A DNA stretch of 64,000 nucleotides, from assembly GCA_945859605.1 (NCBI GenBank), contig OX243828.1, positions 27,079,649 to 27,143,648 of the forward strand. Direction: 5' to 3'. Below the pieces are notes generated by a model. That model was not told where the DNA came from and ran no database searches. It worked only from the letters and a program-made list of their open reading frames with translations. The position numbers were made by a program, and so were the translations under genes. Positions within the stretch are counted from its first letter, which is position 1, and each line of letters begins with the position of its first letter. Shown here in pieces: positions 32,746 to 45,165 of this stretch. Origin of the DNA: Lumbricus rubellus (lineage: Eukaryota > Annelida > Clitellata > Crassiclitellata > Lumbricidae).

Positions 32746-33649
32746 CCAAAAATATAAGTTTTCAAGTGCTTAAAGAACGTGTCAGTGAGTGGCCTAGGGC
32801 AGTGGTTGCCAAAGTGGTGGTTCGCGGAGAAGAGTTAAGAATAAATTGTGATGTTCAAATCTAGATTTTTGCGTTTTTTCCTGGTGACTCTGTTTATTTC
32901 AAGCATGTATTTTCATCCTTAACACACAATGTTGTGTTGTTGACAACATTTGGTAGATCCACTTACAACAACAAAATTAAAATTCACTGCTAATATAGTT
33001 TGAAACTCTAGTTTAACTTTTAAGGATGCAATTAAATGAGAATCAAATTTTAAAATACATTTTTCATGCTGGTAGTCGTACATGTACATTGTGTATGTTT
33101 CAATTATTGAAACAAATCCTTAATTAGCCTATAAGTAGCCTAACAGGTCTTTTTTATAATATTATGGGTCGCATTTGTTTGCGCTCGCCATCTAAGTTAC
33201 CGGTCCACGAACTTAAAAAACAATTATCGACTGTCTCTGGCCTACAGAAGTCAGTGAACCACTGACCTAGGGAACAGACGCAGCTCAAGAAGGATAACAT
33301 ATTTTCATACCAATGGGTCAACCACAGAAAAGAAAGGCGTTGCTTGATGAAAGTACGAAAGCAAGCCAGAATAAAAGGATAGGCAATATAATCGAGGCGA
33401 GCTGTGACAAAAGATTGAACAATGATATTGTAGTTGCAGTTGCGCCAGTTGAGAAAGCGAGCGAGCGACAATGCAAAGCTGACGAAGTCGATAAAAGCAG
33501 AAACGACTGAGATGATTGAGGTCAATGAGGTGAGGTGCAAAAATTAGTTCTTCGTCCAATACGATGTCAAGACCTCTCTTAAGCTACCGACGTGGAGAAA
33601 GTACACATTTGAAAAATTCCGTCGAGATGACAATCATGTTTTAAAGCTT

Positions 33650-33775
33650 AGATTCAAACCTGCTGCCGGAAGCCCAGTCAGACTGAGACGATTTGATGTC
33701 ATCCATGCCTTCATAGCATTCAGTGCCTGACCCATTGCCTTGACTGTTACAGTAAAAGTTGTAGTGCATAGAAAG
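33650..33775 (-). pseudogene. LINE reverse-transcriptase relic, downstream part
   Basis: The minus strand encodes VKAMGQALNAMKAWMTSNRL followed by SLTGLPAAG. This matches the ...I.AWM..NRL.LN segment that follows the YADD box in non-LTR reverse transcriptases. The upstream part is on the other side of the fold-back element 33,776-35,297. Downstream the similarity fades and stops appear. Confidence 0.65.
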
Positions 33776-35297
33776 GGTGACCCGTCATAATAGCCCCGTC
33801 AAAACAGCCCCGTCAAAACAGCCCCGTCATAATCGCCCAGCGACAAAATAGCCCCGTCATAATCGCCCAAGAACAAAACAGCCCAGAAAAATTCAGTTCC
33901 CGACAAAATAGCCCCGTCAAAATAGCCCCGTCAAAATAGCCCCGTTAAAACAGCCCGTGTAAACAGTTCCGCGAAAACAGTCCATTCATAGACGACACGG
34001 ACAACTATTTCAGATATATAAAAACATTCATCCAGCTTCCATTTCTTGAGCTTTTTATCATTCATCAACCTTCTATCTAAGATCTATAAAACCTTCATCC
34101 AGCTACCATTAAATTTTCTGAAGCGTTTTATCTGGATCAATTTTAAAAAAGGATCTAATTATTAATCGGAGCTGGATGAAGGTTTTATAGATCTTAAATA
34201 GAAGCTGGATGAATGATAAAACGCTAAAGAAATGGAAGCGGGATGAAGGTATTTATATTTTAAATAGAAGCTGGATGGATGATCAAACGCTTGAAAAATC
34301 GAAACTGGACGAAGGTTTTATAGATCTTAAATAGAAGGTGGATGAATGATAAAACGCTTAAGAAATGGAAGCGGGAAGAAGGTATTTATATTTTAAATAG
34401 AAACTGGACGGATGATCAAACGCTTGAGAAATCGAAGCTGGATGAAGAATTTATAGATCTTAAATAGAAGCTGGATGCATGATAAAACGCTTGAGAAATG
34501 GAAGTGGGATGGAGGTATTTATATTTTAAATAGAAACTGGATGGATAATAAAACGCTTGAGAAATCGAAGCTGGATGAAGAATTTAAAGATCTTAAATAG
34601 AAGCTGGATGCATGATAAAACGCTTGAGAAATGGAAGTGGGATGGAGGTATTTATATTTTAAATAGAAACTGGATGGATGATAAAACGCTTGAGAAATCG
34701 AAGCTGGATGAAGAATTTATAGATCTTAAATAGAAGCTGGATGCATGATAAAACGCTTGAGAAATGGAAGTGGGATGAAGGTATTTATTTTTTAAATAGA
34801 AACTGGATGGATGATAAAACGCTTGAGAAATGGAAGCGGGATGAAGGTATTTATATTTCAAATACAAGCTGGATGGACGATCAAACGCTTGAGAAATCGG
34901 AGCTGGATGAAAGTTTTATAGATCTGAAATACAGGCTGGATTGACGATTTTAAATAGAAGCTGGATGTATGATAAAACGCGAAGTTCGTTTACTAACGCG
35001 ATCATTTCCGGAAGTCATCTTAAACTTTAGGCTACAAACATTATTTTCATCAATTCGGCGAAAGGACTGCTTCCTTAAAAAGTCGTTAATTTCGTCAGTC
35101 TATTTATTCACGAAAATCGTGTTATTCAGCGCCTTTGTCGGTCCCCGACAAAACAGCCCCGGGCTGTTCTGACGGGGCTATTTTGACGGGGCTGTTTTGT
35201 CGCTGGGCGATTTTGACGGGGCTGTTTTGTCGTTGGGCTATTATGACGGGGCTGTTTTGACGGGGCTGTTTTGACCGGGCTATTATGACGGGGTGCC
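33776..35297. mobile_element. Fold-back element 2 with 9-bp target duplication
   Basis: The left arm (33,776-33,985) is a run of AGCCCCGTCAAAATA-type subrepeats. The right arm (35,140-35,297) is the same run inverted (TATTTTGACGGGGCT). The ends are GGTGACCCGTCATAATAGCC and its near-complement, flanked by CATAGAAAG at 33,767-33,775 and 35,298-35,306. The core (33,986-34,985) is the GAAATGGAAGCTGGATGAAG minisatellite also found in element 1, with its first part (about 34,030-34,135) inverted. No transposase was seen. The insertion site splits a LINE reading frame, which confirms the boundaries. It is of fold-back, Mutator-like or Merlin-like type. Confidence 0.85.
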
Positions 35298-35450
35298 CAT
35301 AGAAAGGCATTGCGCGTCTGTGTATCATCTGCATAAAGTTGTCCCAAAGCACCATATTCCGTAAGGATCAAGTCAAGACCATAGGTAAGTTTATGAATAT
35401 ATGTACAAGATGGGACCAAGGACAGAGCCAGTATCAGACCGCAGGGGCGT
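35298..35450 (-). pseudogene. LINE reverse-transcriptase relic, catalytic YADD part
   Basis: The minus strand encodes SDTGSVLGPILYIY, then in a shifted frame TEYGALGQLYADDTQTRNAF. These are the QGSVLGPILF and hLYADDTQLY motifs of non-LTR retrotransposon reverse transcriptase; the two Asp residues of the catalytic box are intact. One frameshift between them and the 1.5-kb insertion right after the box make it dead. L2/CR1/RTE-type is likely, but the clade is not resolved. Confidence 0.75.
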
Positions 35451-35519
35451 GGACCCACCAAGACCAATTCGAGCCATGGACCATAAAGAGTAGCCTATGT
35501 GCATTTGTGTGTATATTTA

Positions 35520-35670
35520 TATATATATGTGTGTGTGTGCGTGTGTGTGTGTGCGTGTGTGTGTTTGTGCATGTGTGTGCGTGTGTGTGTGTGTGTGTGC
35601 GTGCGTGTGTGTGTTTGTGCGTGTGTGTGCGTGTGTGTGTGTGCGTGTGTGTGTGTGCATGTGAGTGTGT
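35520..35670. repeat. (GT)n microsatellite with GC interruptions
   Basis: GTGTGTGCGTGTG-type tract of about 150 bases. Confidence 0.95.
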
Positions 35671-36049
35671 TTGCGGATTTCTCGGACTTCCTATTTAATC
35701 GCATTGTTAACACAGGCGTTATGCATTTTCCCTTCAGCTATACTTTCCTCGTCACGAGGTAGACTTAAACGAAAACTAGAAACGATAAATAGAAATGTTT
35801 CGTTCATCACAGATCCGATGTCAGTGCTGACCACAGAAGTCACAAGATGACCGATAAACTTCCGACCAGACATATTAATATATCCTCAGACAAGTTGAAA
35901 CTTAGAATGTTTTTTTATTTGACCAATAATGATATCCAAATTTTGTTGTACAGACATGCAAACAGAAATAACAGCTGCGGATGCTATTAGCATCACCACC
36001 ACCACCACCACCACCACTACGACCACGACCACTACTACTGCTATTGTGT

Positions 36050-36165
36050 GACGCGGTGGTGTAATGGGTATGTTCGTTGCCTTGCAGCCGGAAGATTGCG
36101 TGTTCAAATCCACCTCAAGCCGCCACGTAGGGACCCTGAGCAAGTCTTCACTCGCAATAGCTTTC
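36050..36165 (+). mobile_element. SINE family A, 3'-truncated copy
   Basis: The head GACGCGGTGGTGTAATGGGT, a B-box-like GTTCAAATCC and the body GACCCTGAGCAAG are present. After CACTCGCAATAGC the sequence diverges from the family. A (CAC)n tract abuts its left side. Confidence 0.65.
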
Positions 36166-36429
36166 GACCCGCAGTCATGATCTTATGTGGTCGATGGCCG
36201 ATGGTTGAAATCACCACATGAGACCGTTTGAACTCTCTGCTTAGCCGGCGAGCGATCTCGTCCATCAAACGAGTACATCAACTGTACACTACCAATGCGA
36301 ATATGACACCACAATGAAAAGGAATTGAATTCTCCAACATTTCGCGCCATTTGGACTTGTCTTTTGTTTTTACCATCGACAGGCAAAGGATTCAAAGCTG
36401 CCCGAAACCACTTAAATCCCACAGGCATG

Positions 36430-37560
36430 TAGTTTTAAATTCATGATTAATATTATTCTATTAATAATTATGCCTACTAATTATTTTATTACGAAGTCGG
36501 AAATATTCGAACAGTTGCCGTTGGGCCGTTGGCAATGCGCAAGCTGTTCAGGAAGCATTTCTTTCTCATTCAATTTTAAGCCGCACTTTTGTATAGCCAT
36601 GTGCTATTCATCTGAAAGAATACCTACTGCAGGAGCTAGGCCTATACAATATAAAATACCAAACACTGCGCATGCATGATATCAATGCAATACAAATTGA
36701 AGGATATATTCTACTATGCTCAGTACCGTATTATTCAATAATAATCGAATGATGATACTTACCTGCACAAAATATACAGTTAGGCTACCTTATGAACTTG
36801 TGCATGTATGATTCTTATTGGAGTAAGGCTTGGAAGTCCGCTTTAAGCCTAATAGTTATAGCCTATAATACTGGTATATCGCACGCAAAGCAAAGCACCC
36901 GCATATATATTCTAGGCCTATTTCCTCAACAGCTATCCCAAGTCTAAATTAACTGAAACTGTAATATCAGAAGGCGTAGGCCTACTTTGTTAACACAGAC
37001 AATGCTGCAGGATCTCTTTGTTACTATATGCTTTCTCTATTGCTGGTAGGCAGATTATAATTTTTTATATACACGCGCACATGCAGGACTATAATATACA
37101 TGGACATACATGTAAATGAGCAGACGTAATTATACATATACGTGTACATATTCACAGTCGCCCAAATACACAATAATATGCAAATGTGCATGCATGAGTA
37201 CAGACATACAGAATGCTAAGATCCGTATGTTTTCAGGCAAACACATGCACACATTCTGACATTCATGCATACGAAAATGAGCATATATAGGTCAACATGT
37301 ATAATAGTGTATATGCCTACTAGCATAGGTGCAATCACGTCCTAAAAGTTGGAGGGGACCATAATGAATCACGTCCTAAAAGTTGGGGGGGACCATAATA
37401 ATAAAGTTAGGGGACCACTCAAAAGTTGGGGGGACGCGTCCCGTGGGTCCCATAGGGTGGTTGCGCCTATGCCTACTAGAGCATACATCATTACAAATTC
37501 ATTTCTCATACAGACCTCTACTTAAGCTATAGGCCTCAAAACGAAAGAACTGAGTGAATC
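36430..37560. other. Intergenic stretch, no gene seen
   Basis: AT-rich, with many TAGGCCTA motifs. At 37,330-37,455 there is a repeat-like block with AATCACGTCCTAAAAGTTGG twice and a C/G-rich end (GGGTCCCATAGGGTGGTTGC), probably one end of a degraded transposon. Confidence 0.35.
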
Positions 37561-37625
37561 CTTGAGGTAAAATGACACGATCAATCATTGACGTCAAAAT
37601 AAAAGCTATACCAATACCACTCGAT

Positions 37626-38018
37626 TCGATAAAATTCTTGGTTCTTTCATTTCAAGAGCCATATAGCTGCTTTGTAAGGCGCCCTTGTAACGGCATGGCT
37701 GTGTTACTGCGCCATATAAATTGTCGTAATTATTATAATTATAATAATAATAATTATTATTATTATTATTATTATATATCATATATGTGTAATGTTATAT
37801 TATATTCTAGTATAAAATTATACATGATGTACGCTATATTATAATATAATTGTAATTGTAATTGTAATAGAACATTTATATAGCGCCACTTCAAGAGAAC
37901 TCCCTAGAGGCGCTATATAAATGTTCAATTACAATTACAATTATATTATATAATATAGCGTACATCATGTATAATATATTATATTGTGGGTCTTGAAATG
38001 AAATGAAAGAACCAAGAA
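37626..38018. mobile_element. Long palindrome / fold-back sequence
   Basis: An inner inverted repeat has arms of about 70-75 bases (CATGATGTACGCTATATTAT, AGAACATTTATATAGCGCC and complements) around a loop of about 20 bases at 37,888-37,908. An outer inverted pair, ATTCTTGGTTCTTTCATTTC and GAAATGAAAGAACCAAGAAT, lies at 37,634 and 37,999. The inner arm motif TTGTAATTGTAA...ACATTTATATAGCGCCACTT recurs as a single copy at 56,270-56,320, so a dispersed repeat has been inverted and duplicated here. Confidence 0.7.
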
Positions 38019-38046
38019 TTGTATTTGTTTGTATGTTTGTATGTAT

Positions 38047-38260
38047 GTGCACTTGTTATAGCGCCACTTCAAGCTCTCTTTCACTACTCAGATGCGCTCC
38101 CGAATGCAGAGCACACTACATCGGAGTTTCACGCCGAAGCGCTGAGCAATTGTGAGTGAAGGACTTGCTCAAGGTCCTTACGTGGCGAGGTGGATTCGAA
38201 CCTTGAGCCTTCCAGTTCCAAAGCAACGACGCCACCACTAGGCTACACCACTGCACCCCA
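38047..38260 (-). mobile_element. SINE family A, full-length copy
   Basis: Left to right on the plus strand: tail CACTTGTTATAGCGCCACTT, then ATGCGCTCCCGAATGCAGAG, ACGCCGAAGCGCTGAGCAAT, GTGAAGGACTTGCTCAAGG, B-box complement GGATTCGAACC, and the head complement ending CACCACTGCACCCCA. Together with the copy at 62,172 it gives the family consensus. Confidence 0.8.
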
Positions 38261-38339
38261 CAAATATAATATAATATTATAATTATAGCAATCACTGTAA
38301 TCTTCATAATCACATCATCAATCACCATAATATCCTAAA

Positions 38340-38545
38340 TCGACCATCCATTCATCCATCCATCCATTCATCCATCCATCCATTCATCCATTCATCTATC
38401 CATTCATCCATCCATTCATCAATCCCTCCATACATTCATCCATTCATCCATTCATCCATCCATCCATTCATCCATCCATCCATTCATCCATCCATTCATC
38501 CATCCATCCATTCATCCATTATTCCATTCATCTATTCATTCATGT
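38340..38545. repeat. (CATC)n/(CATT)n microsatellite
   Basis: About 200 bases of CCATC and CATTC units. Confidence 0.95.
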
Positions 38546-39619
38546 CTCATGGAGTCGTGGATTGATGAACGGATTCATACGCATCCACGCTGAGCACCAG
38601 TGGTGATTAGTAGTTCGTGTATCCGTCCGCCACGACTTCCGACCGCAGAACGACAATAGCGCTACAGAAATGGCGCTGCTTAGCCTACTTACTAGCCACA
38701 CCTGAGTCTCGATTGGACCATCAAGTTTGATTATAGGATGCTTTAATCTTATAAATCCGATTAATCTACGCGCTGACAATCCAATTTAATGGAGATTAAA
38801 TCGCTGAGTGATGACGTTCAAAAACTAATTACCACCACAATGTCTACCTCATAATTATACATCATGTTACCTCATCACTAGAGCTGCTGAAACCTCCAAG
38901 AAATTCGTCAACCACACACATAGGCCCTACATGTAATCATAGGCTTATAGGCTACGTATAAGCCACATGCATGTTCCAAATACATGGCTATATTTATAAA
39001 TATATTTACTTAAAAGACACAGACATGCGTTCGGACAGACAGGAGCACGAATAAAGAGGCAGACATTCAAACAGGTTGATATTGATAGCCTATATTATAC
39101 ACACAAATGAATAAGTATACGCCTATGAATATCTTTTGTAGCGAGTCACCATTTCCTTACACAAGGCTTACAGTTTTAAATGAATTAATGTTACATATTT
39201 AGACTAAATACATGTATCTCGGTGAAGCCACGTGACCCCCACTACCCCCACCTTGCGACGCGCTAGGTCCGACAGCGGCAGCAAGTGGTGGGAGCCATGG
39301 CAATTGGTGGGAGCCATGGCAACTGGTGGGGGAGCATGCATTGCATGGTCGTCCAATTCCCGTACTGCATCCTAATCACATTACTCAATGCGTGTCTCGC
39401 CATATTTAAAATTGCATGCACTTCTTACGCTGCTGTATCCACACCTCCTCGGTCTTCACCCTCTCTCCCCCGATCGTCAGTATTCCTATTCCATCCTTCT
39501 CCCTTCCCTCCTTCCTTCCTTCTTCTCCTCCACCCTTCTCCTCTCACCGCACGGAATGATGGATTCCCACTCTTCCGTCTTCAGACGTGGAATTAGATAT
39601 CAGCCGCCGAGGTCCGCAG

Positions 39620-39728
39620 AAACGTCGACATCTACACACACAAACACACACATCTACACAAACACACACACATACACACACATGCACACACACACACATG
39701 CACACATGCACACACACACACACACACT
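39620..39728. repeat. (CA)n microsatellite
   Basis: ACACACA with ATGCACAC interruptions. Confidence 0.9.
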
Positions 39729-39819
39729 CGTCCACCTTTTGTGTCTAGTATCAGAGAACAACCTGTAGTCTTGATATTTTAATTAATGATTTTCAAATTA
39801 ATTATATTCTAATTAATGA

Positions 39820-39957
39820 TGGAAGACCTATAGGGAAAAGTTCTTGGACTGGATGATGGAGGATGGATATGGAAAACTCAAAGAAAAAGTAGGCCTACAA
39901 CATCGAGAAGAGTGGCGTCGTTGGGCATCTGGACCTTCCCAGAGGCAGCTTACCTAA
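39820..39957 (+). pseudogene. LINE ORF2 C-terminal relic
   Basis: An open frame ends at TAA 39,955-39,957 and includes WKTYREKFLDWMMEDGYGKL and LQHREEWRRWASGPSQ. The ..REEWRRW.. ending is that of non-LTR retrotransposon ORF2 proteins. It is followed by an AT-rich tail with repeated TGATATTCTCATT-type units (about 39,973-40,050), which may be the 3' tail repeat. Confidence 0.55.
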
Positions 39958-40483
39958 AGAAGAATAAGAATTAATGATATTCTCATTTCTGATATTCTAA
40001 TTTCTGATACTCTCATTACTGATATTCTAATTCCCGATATTCTAATTCCTTGTTCTGCTTGGGTTAAAATAACACGCAGACAGTGGACTGCTGCAAACAG
40101 TCTGTAGTTGTGCTTCAGTACCAGATAATGTGAATCCTCGCCACATTATTTGTATCGATTCCTAGTATACATGGATGATGATGGTCTTAAAGACTTTCTT
40201 CGAACGAAAGATGTACATGTAGCGACGTGTATCCGGTCGCTGGACCCTCTGCAAAAGACGGATGGTGGTGCACGGGGGTAATCTATTAGCGCTTCTTCTC
40301 GTCCACTGGGAACATGGAACGGTGGCTGGGAGGGTGTGAGGGATGGATCGGGCATTCACCTGCGGCAGCAGCCTGGGTCCCACCCATCGCACGCCATCGC
40401 AGGTAACGAACATGACTGCAGTCGTGAGCATCGAGGTCAAATCCTGCACATCTGCTGCTCTCCTATCTTTACACTGCTGGCAT

Positions 40484-40584
40484 GCATGGCTTGAATGCAT
40501 GGCTTGAATGCATGGCTTGAATGCATGGATTGAATGCATGGCTTGAATGCATGACTTGAATGCATGACTTGAATGCATGGTGTC
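40484..40584. repeat. 13-bp tandem repeat, about 7 copies
   Basis: The unit is GCATGGCTTGAAT with GGATT and GACTT variants. Confidence 0.9.
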
Positions 40585-40925
40585 TGTTTCTTGAACGGTC
40601 ATTGCACCCATCTGCTGCTGCTCCTTGTTCTGAGACTAAGATGAAGAGACTGCGGTGCAGCTGTAAATGAAGGTGGTGCGGTCGCCACGGTGGTCGTTTC
40701 AGTGTGGGAGGCAAATAAGGTGAGTTGAGTATCCTTATAATAAGGATACTCAATGAGTTGGAAAAGACATTATGTGTATCTTCTGAGTTCTTTATTTCAG
40801 AGATAGTAACGTGAAAGATGATTAGAATAGTGAGACCGAAATCTCTAAGTAAATTCTATGCCCCTGTCGGTAAGACAGAATTAAGGTGAGTGCTAAGTTA
40901 TTGCAGCACGCGGGTCCGCAATTTA

Positions 40926-40990
40926 ACCCTTTAATGCCGAGAAGGTAGTAAAATGCATGGGAAATCCTATACCATCCGGCATTAAAGGGT
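40926..40990. mobile_element. 65-bp palindromic mini-element
   Basis: 14-bp inverted ends, ACCCTTTAATGCCG and CGGCATTAAAGGGT, enclose 37 bases. The compact size and perfect ends suggest a MITE. No clear target duplication was seen. Confidence 0.45.
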
Positions 40991-41809
40991 AGGGCCCGCA
41001 TGCAGTCACAACTATGTGCGTTGTGAAAGAGTGTCAGATTGGGTCATTGGAGGATGATCACAGCACCCACTATAGTCTCAACGCGACCCTGACTAGCGAG
41101 GACTTCTTGGTTGACAATCCCGCACGCTATCGGACACACCCAATTATTGAACTAGTGTCAACTAACACACATTCAAAAAATCAATCTATAGCCTAAGCTG
41201 TGATCGCGTTGGCGAACAAACGTGCAAAGTATACATATACATATATATATACATATATATATATATGCATATATATATATGTGTGTGTGTAACTGTGTAT
41301 ATATAGGCTACATGCAAAGTATACATCGCGTCTTCATTGATTGTCACCTGTTAAAAGTCGTTGATGTCGAAACCAAACATCACCACAGACAGCTGGCCGT
41401 CTGCCCAACCTACAAACAGAATAGCTGCTCTAAAGTCACCGGAGGTAGTAGCCTGTTACATTAACAACGCATTGCCATGGTTAGGCCGCGCTCCAACGCC
41501 CTGCTAGAATACGTCGGCGGTATGCGGGCATCACCTATATAATAGTGAAAAACCCATTTCTCGTCCATTAGAGCTAATACATTATTCATATACACGTCAC
41601 CGATGACGTATTAGCCAAGCGAAGAATGTTAAGAACAAGACGCTGCCATCTTGTATAGCTGCACAAGATGTCAAATGACCAATGGCCTAAATAATTTGTT
41701 GGTCCATATTTCTAAGCTAGGCTTACGTAATAGGATGATGGATATGAATAATTTCACTGCATATGTATATATAGGCCTACGACTAAATACAACTTGCTAA
41801 TATTTACAC

Positions 41810-41841
<32 letters not shown>

Positions 41842-41950
41842 TCTTATATGCATTCATACATGCATGCATACATACACGCATACATACATACATACATGCA
41901 TGCATGCATACATGCATACATGCATACATGCATACATGCATGCATGCAAC
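41810..41950. repeat. (TA)n and (CATA/CATG)n microsatellites
   Basis: About 14 TA units, then CATACATGCATG-type tetranucleotides. Confidence 0.9.
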
Positions 41951-42798
41951 ATTATATGGACAATTAATTGGACATTATGGATTCGATTTTTGCAATGTGT
42001 GGTAAAACCATGCAAAATTCATTCAAATACAGACTTCAAACATAGACAACAATTTAGTGATGCTGTAGGCCTACTGTATTATTGAACATTGAATAATAGG
42101 AGTGAGAGACTCATAAATAATTAGGCCTACTAATAAAAGATGTTAAACCCCACAATTTAATGACAGCGATTCGCTATGATCAATATGCACAGAGACTAAC
42201 CAAACTATCAAGTAGTTTGTTTATAGTTCATAGTTTCTTTAGCCTGCAGTGCATGTGCTTTTGGGTTCATGTGTGTAGGTGAGTGTGTGCGTATGCGTAG
42301 GTGTGTGTAGGTGCGTGCGTGCGTGTGTGCGTGTGTGTACTGTCCATGTTTTGCAAGGATGTGTTGAGCGCGTGTCAGATTGAAGCGTCCATGCATCAGC
42401 GAAGAAGAAGAAGGCGAAGAAGATTGTCACAGCTGCTTTCGTTCTCGTCAATTGTGCGCAGCGTTGCATTTTATCAGCCAACAGAAACAACACCTCGTAG
42501 GCCTATGTTACTATTATTAAGATGATCGGCCATTTTGGTATTTAGGCCTTCGGGTATTTAGATCAATTTGGTATTTAGGCTTTCGGGTATTTGGACCCTT
42601 CGACTATTTTTTTAGGCCATTGGTGATTTGACATTGAACAGAGGATGAATGATGGACGTTGTCACGTGGATTGGTCTAGTTGCAACATGGATGACGTGAC
42701 GGATTGTATCACTAACGAAATCTGGGACATTTACGATTTCAAGGCGGAAATATGAAGGCGCTATATGAAGCGTTTGGTGAATACGTCATCGGGTGAAA

Positions 42799-42847
42799 TG
42801 ACGTCAAGTATCGAAGAAGGTTCGTTAGTCGCTTCGTTCTGACGTCA
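42799..42847. promoter_or_regulatory. Two consensus CREs (TGACGTCA)
   Basis: Perfect TGACGTCA palindromes at 42,799 and 42,840, 41 bases apart, with further ACGTCA half sites upstream. No gene start was recognised nearby. Confidence 0.25.
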
Positions 42848-42907
42848 CACCTCCATCACAGGTAACGTCGTCTGCTTATTATGAGAAAGTATAAAGACAT
42901 ACTTGCA

Positions 42908-43250
42908 CCTACATACATACATACAATGTCATACATACATACGTACATACGTACATACATACATACATACATACATACATACATACATACATACATACAT
43001 ACATACATACAATGTCATACATACATACGTACATACGTACATACATACATACATACATACATACATACATACATACATACATACATACATACATAGTTAC
43101 ATACATACATACATGCATACATGCATACATACATACATACATACATACATACATACATACATACATACATACATACATACATACATACATACATACATAC
43201 ATACATAGTTACATACATACATACATACATGCATACATGCATACATACAG
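42908..43250. repeat. (CATA)n microsatellite
   Basis: About 340 bases, with two internal duplications of an ACAATGTCATACATACATAC-type segment and ATAGTTACATAC interruptions. Confidence 0.95.
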
Positions 43251-43428
43251 TATTACACATGACTATGAAGAGACTTTGAGCAACTTTTTGCTTAAATCTT
43301 TCGTGCATTGGATTTGAAAGCTGCTACCTGACATTACCAGACTAAACATGGACAAAGCGGACAGATTGCCAATCCTCACTTCTTGTTTAGCTGATGGAAG
43401 TACTAAACTAGATATGTCTCTGTGTATG

Positions 43429-43530
43429 AGCACTTGTTATAGCGCCCCATCAAGGTCCTACTCAGAGGCGCTCCCGACAGCGCGGACACTGGATCGAAAT
43501 TTCGCGCCGAGTCCCATGAGCAATTGCAAG
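43429..43530 (-). mobile_element. SINE family A, tail fragment
   Basis: Plus strand: AGCACTTGTTATAGCGCCCC, CTCAGAGGCGCTCCCGACAG, then CATGAGCAATTGCAAG. The head is missing. A LINE relic follows directly, possibly a fusion or a nested insertion. Confidence 0.65.
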
Positions 43531-43555
43531 TCTCTTTCGGTTCTCTGCCCCTAGG

Positions 43556-43870
43556 CAGGTTCGGCTGTCCAATGTCGCCACTCTTCCCTACGCTGGGCCT
43601 TCTCCTTTAGTCTCTGCATGGTATCAGATCCTTGTTATGAACGTGTCCAGCAACATCTGTCGTGGTCTTCCTCTTGTTCGTTTCCCCTCCATTTTTCCTT
43701 CTATCACCGTTTTCACCAGGTTGTCTCCTCTTAGCGTGTGTCCTATCCATTGCAAGTAAAGGACTGATTCTGGATGTGCCAAAGTTGGCGTCTTGGACAG
43801 GACAGGCTGCGGCGGTATAGCAGTACTGGACCTCTTGAAGTCGTGGCATTGCGAAGCATTCGTTATCATT
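43556..43870 (-). pseudogene. LINE ORF2 C-terminal relic, frameshifted
   Basis: The minus strand encodes VLYLQWIGHTLRGDNLVKTV and KMEGKRTRGRPRQMLLDTF, the conserved ..WIGH.LR....K....G...G.R.RGRP... ending of many non-LTR ORF2 proteins. After a frameshift it continues as MQRLKEKAQRREEWRHWTAE and stops. It is 5'-truncated against a (CATT)n tract at 43,870-43,912. Confidence 0.8.
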
Positions 43871-44397
43871 CATTCAATCATTCATTCATTCAATCATTCA
43901 TTCATTCATTCACTGTGAGAACTTATATAGCACATTGGGGCCCATTTTAAGTCTCTCTCTCAACCTTAGTTATCGGTATGTGTGCCTTGACACAGAGGTC
44001 TCAAAAACTGGCAGAGTTGTTGGAGTCTCCATCCTTTTAGAAGAAGCCATTGGTCATAATCTGCTGTAGGCTTGATGGCTTATCAACATCGCATGCTTTA
44101 GCAGTCTAATGCATCACTGGTATAGTGTTGCTCCTATTTAAAGTCCGTCATACATCAACTGGGTCATATGAGATTCTGCTCTACAAGCAACTTAAAAGAT
44201 AAATGGTTCGACCTGACCGTCAGCCCAAAGCCTCGATCAATACCTTCTGACATATACAACACAATATCGTATCATTTGAAGTTGTTTATTGCTGAGCAAC
44301 TTCAAGCTGCATGAATGACGACGTCCTTGAGAAAATGATTACCGAGAATTTCTCCACATCGTGACATCCACGGTTGGATTGAGCAGTTCGGAATGGG

Positions 44398-44556
44398 GGT
44401 TCCCAAACGCGGTGCCCTTCAGAGTTCCCAAGCGTGGTGTTCTTCAGGGTTCCCAAGCGTGGTGCTCTTCAGGGTTCCCAAGCGTTGTGCCCTTCAGGGT
44501 TCCCAAGCGTGGTGTTCTTCAGAGTTCCCAAGCGTGGTGCTCTTCAGGGTTCCCAC
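44398..44556. repeat. 25-bp tandem repeat, about 6 copies
   Basis: The unit is GGTTCCCAAGCGTGGTGCTC plus TTCAG with small variants. It is not a multiple of three, so overlapping open frames across it carry no coding signal. Confidence 0.9.
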
Positions 44557-44859
44557 GTACGAAGAGTGGTGCCCTTCACAGGACCCGATGGATGACGATG
44601 AACATTGAGTTGCTGTATACACGTTTGATGTCGAATGAATCACATGGCATACGACGATTTAAGATTTTTTGGTCGACATTTGCACAATGCAATCGTGATT
44701 CTTGTGTCGACTGACATTCAACAAATCCATGCAGACGTTTCGTAACTATTATTATGATGATATTCTGAGACCACATAGATCTATATAATACATGCATTGT
44801 ATATACGAAGATGGTGCAGAGTCATTCTTGGAATCTAAAGCATGGATTAGCGACATCTG

Positions 44860-45165
<306 letters not shown>

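Noticed and set aside
33313..33510. Plus-strand Lys-rich 65-codon frame
   Set aside because: It overlaps the decayed LINE region and lacks any similarity or splice context.
36183..36428. Minus-strand open frame with MARNVGEFNSFSLWCHIRIG
   Set aside because: Somewhat coding-like, but it runs into sequence next to a SINE and has no partner exon or recognised domain. It may be part of another repeat.
44361..44714. Two overlapping frames with repeated FRVPKRGVLQ-like units
   Set aside because: Produced by the 25-bp tandem repeat, whose length is not a multiple of three. No independent coding support.
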